This document shows, piece by piece, positions 7,420 through 8,779 of a DNA stretch of 8,779 bases (positions are counted from its first letter, which is position 1; every line of letters begins with the position of its first letter). The notes under the pieces were generated by a model that was not told the DNA's origin, did not search any database, and was given only the letters and a program-made list of their open reading frames with translations. Source of the stretch: Deltaproteobacteria bacterium (GTDB lineage: Bacteria > Desulfobacterota > Anaeroferrophillalia > Anaeroferrophillales > Tharpellaceae); contig JAUVDU010000047.1 in NCBI GenBank assembly GCA_030595135.1, forward strand, positions 1 to 8,779, read 5' to 3'. The translations under genes were made by a program, and so were the position numbers.

Positions 7420-8779
<1,360 letters not shown>

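Overview
The window is bacterial chromosomal DNA with ordinary, densely packed housekeeping genes. Every gene lies on the minus strand, so transcription runs from right to left. Base composition is near balanced in the genes and AT-rich in the two larger intergenic gaps. The gene content suggests a motile, probably anaerobic Gram-negative bacterium, perhaps from Desulfobacterota or relatives (former Deltaproteobacteria). This rests on a fused ADP-forming acyl-CoA synthetase, a Uup-type ABC-F protein, and a Cache-domain chemoreceptor whose post-membrane segment resembles receptors common in that group. The taxonomic guess is inference only; no marker in the window settles it.

Right to left, the first unit is hemB (only its C-terminal end is inside the window), hisC, a second class I/II aminotransferase and fabH. 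These four are joined by a 4-nt ATGA overlap, a 1-nt TAATG overlap and a 21-nt gap, so they are very probably one operon. It combines a tetrapyrrole step, a histidine step, an amino-acid transaminase and the initiating condensing enzyme of fatty-acid synthesis. This is a biosynthetic mix rather than one pathway.

The 94-bp gap after fabH holds a strong hairpin at 5166-5204. It has a 13-bp stem that pairs fully only in the minus-strand RNA and is followed by a U-rich stretch. It is probably a rho-independent terminator, but it ends only 24 nt before the next start codon. It could therefore also act as a leader element for the second unit: uup, overlapped by 17 bp by a fused alpha-beta NDP-forming acyl-CoA synthetase.

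After a 129-144 bp AT-rich gap with a possible flagellar-type (sigma28-like) promoter comes a methyl-accepting chemotaxis protein, cut by the left edge of the window. Its start is probably a TTG codon, because the only good Shine-Dalgarno sequence overlaps the upstream ATG.

I saw no CRISPR array, tRNA, rRNA, insertion sequence, phage gene, toxin-antitoxin pair or defence gene, and no convincing previously undescribed system. The points most worth a second look are the hairpin in front of uup, the coupling of uup to the acyl-CoA synthetase, the unusual phospho-histidine loop of that synthetase, and the back-to-back aminotransferases.
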